64,000 bases of DNA from Dyella sp. SG609 (GTDB lineage: Bacteria > Pseudomonadota > Gammaproteobacteria > Xanthomonadales > Rhodanobacteraceae): assembly GCF_012275375.1 (NCBI RefSeq), contig NZ_JAAZQJ010000004.1, positions 62,001 to 126,000 of the forward strand. Reading direction: 5' to 3'. Made by a program: the position numbers and the translations under genes. Positions 63,109 to 64,000 of the stretch are shown in pieces; the first letter of the stretch is position 1; the number at the start of each line of letters is the position of its first letter. The notes below the pieces were generated by a model. It was given only the letters and a program-made list of their open reading frames with translations. It searched no databases and had not been told where the DNA came from.

Positions 63109-64000
63109 TTACCTGTGCTGCGGCGTAGTCGCCTGGGCCTGCTGAGCCTCGTGCGTCTGCGTCTGCGGTTTGCCGGCGGCCTGCTGTTCGCCGAGCTTGG
63201 CCATCTCGCGGCTGCTCTGCTCCAGCGACGTGTTCACCGCCTGCTGCGTCGGTACCTCTGCCATGCGCTTGTGCGGCGAGTTGAGGTCGCCCTGCACGGC
63301 GTAGACGCGGCTGCCGTCCTCGCTCATCACCACGTGGTCGATGCGGCTGAGCCCGGCGCGCTGCGCGGCGACGGCGAGCGAGCCGGCCACGTTCTGGCTG
63401 ATCTGGTCCGGCGCGCGCTGGCGGTCGGCGTCGATCTTGTGCACGCCGTCCAGCGCCTGCTTGAACACGCCGTGCGCGGGGTGCGCCTGGTCGCCGAGGT
63501 GCTTGCCGTCGCGCCCGGCGTGCTGCTTCAGCTCGCGGTCGAGCGCGGCCTTGGTCTGCGGGCCGTACTGGCCATCGGACTTCAGGCCGTGGTCGTGCTG
63601 GAAGGCCTTGAGCTTCGCTTCGGTCTGCGGGCCGAACTGCTTGTCGGCCTTCAGGTCGTAGCCCAGGCGGTTGAGTTCCTCCTGCAGCTTGCCGACCTCG
63701 GCGCCATGCGCACCCTGCTTGAGCACACCCGGCGCGCTGTCGCGGGCCGGTTCCGGGGCGTGCTGCCCAGGTGCGCGCTTCATCAGCTGGTCCAGGCCAT
63801 CACGGTTGCGCGTGATGTCGTGCATGTAGTCGTAATTGCTGGTGCCGTTGCTGTCGCGCATCACGCGGCCGCCGGTGACCGCCGCCACGGCGCCGCCGTA
63901 GCCGGCGATATGGCGCGCCTTGAGGAAGCCGGCGATCTTTTCGGGCTTGTCATCCTCGTGCAGCACGCCGTTCTTCAGCGCCTGCTTGTAGGCGTGGTCG
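63109..64000 (-). CDS. Type IV secretion effector with peptidoglycan-binding domain and XVIPCD, N-terminus outside the window
   Basis: The frame is open to the right edge, reading DHAYKQALKNGVLHEDDKP at the border, so the N-terminal catalytic part is missing. Visible parts are LKARHIAGYGGAVAAVTGGRV followed by NGTSNYDYM, a segment typical of the end of lysozyme/transglycosylase-like modules; a peptidoglycan-binding domain (KQGAHGAEVGKLQEELNRLGY, FQHDHGLKSDGQYG); and the XVIPCD (GDLNSPHKRMAEVPTQQAVNT) with a Gln-rich tail. It is a third antibacterial effector. The 166 bases between it and the lipoprotein gene downstream show no other gene. Confidence 0.88.
   Translation of the reverse strand, partial: DHAYKQALKNGVLHEDDKPEKIAGFLKARHIAGYGGAVAAVTGGRVMRDSNGTSNYDYMHDITRNRDGLDQLMKRAPGQHAPEPARDSAPGVLKQGAHGAEVGKLQEELNRLGYDLKADKQFGPQTEAKLKAFQHDHGLKSDGQYGPQTKAALDRELKQHAGRDGKHLGDQAHPAHGVFKQALDGVHKIDADRQRAPDQISQNVAGSLAVAAQRAGLSRIDHVVMSEDGSRVYAVQGDLNSPHKRMAEVPTQQAVNTSLEQSSREMAKLGEQQAAGKPQTQTHEAQQAQATTPQHR

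Overview
The window is high-G+C gammaproteobacterial DNA. The gene content (thiS-thiG-trmB block, rimK with its retropepsin-like partner, an ahcY SAH riboswitch, and above all a VirD4 coupling protein next to effectors carrying the Gln-rich XVIPCD secretion domain) points to the order Xanthomonadales/Lysobacterales, in the Xanthomonadaceae-Rhodanobacteraceae range. The genus cannot be fixed from the sequence alone. No transposase, integrase, prophage or CRISPR array was seen.

Layout. 1-3.7 kb: end of a periplasmic adaptor plus a MacB-like ABC exporter with one ATPase and two different FtsX-type permeases. 3.7-12.2 kb: an MFS efflux pump with a divergent LysR regulator, an AtoE-type short-chain fatty acid transporter, an EamA exporter, an AraC-methyltransferase fusion, a small membrane protein, a Rieske protein and an SLC13/RCK permease. 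12.4-16.6 kb: thiS-thiG-trmB and a large secreted FecR/DUF6600-like protein. 16.9-20.6 kb: tRNA-Gly(CCC), a rimB-like gene overlapping rimK, a candidate small RNA, and an OmpR-type two-component system.

21.2-30.1 kb is a five-gene operon in which every junction is an ATGA overlap: a one-module NRPS (C-A-T-TE, A-domain code resembling glycine), a GT1 glycosyltransferase, a condensation/PapA-like acyltransferase, a GT2 glycosyltransferase and a second acyltransferase. I infer an acylated, glycosylated amino-acid lipid. I do not recognise the cluster as one of known product.

30.3-54.5 kb is largely housekeeping: ilvE, metF, ahcY with an SAH riboswitch, an S9 peptidase, ppc, a YqhA-like protein, uup, metK, a GDSL hydrolase, a methyltransferase, dusB, a FecA-like receptor under a Fur box, a nucleoside MFS transporter and a LysE exporter. 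It ends with a lower-G+C pair: a secreted metzincin with a four-fold N-terminal repeat and a small secreted partner. Between these genes lie six copies of a palindromic intergenic repeat. Three copies carry the same 75-nt multi-hairpin insertion at the same internal position.

54.8-64 kb holds a GlcD-like flavin oxidase and then a bacteria-killing type IV secretion module, all on the minus strand: VirD4, a lipase effector with two secreted proteins encoded upstream (likely immunity or accessory), an NlpC/P60 peptidoglycan-hydrolase effector with a neighbouring lipoprotein (likely immunity), and the 3' part of a third effector cut by the window edge.
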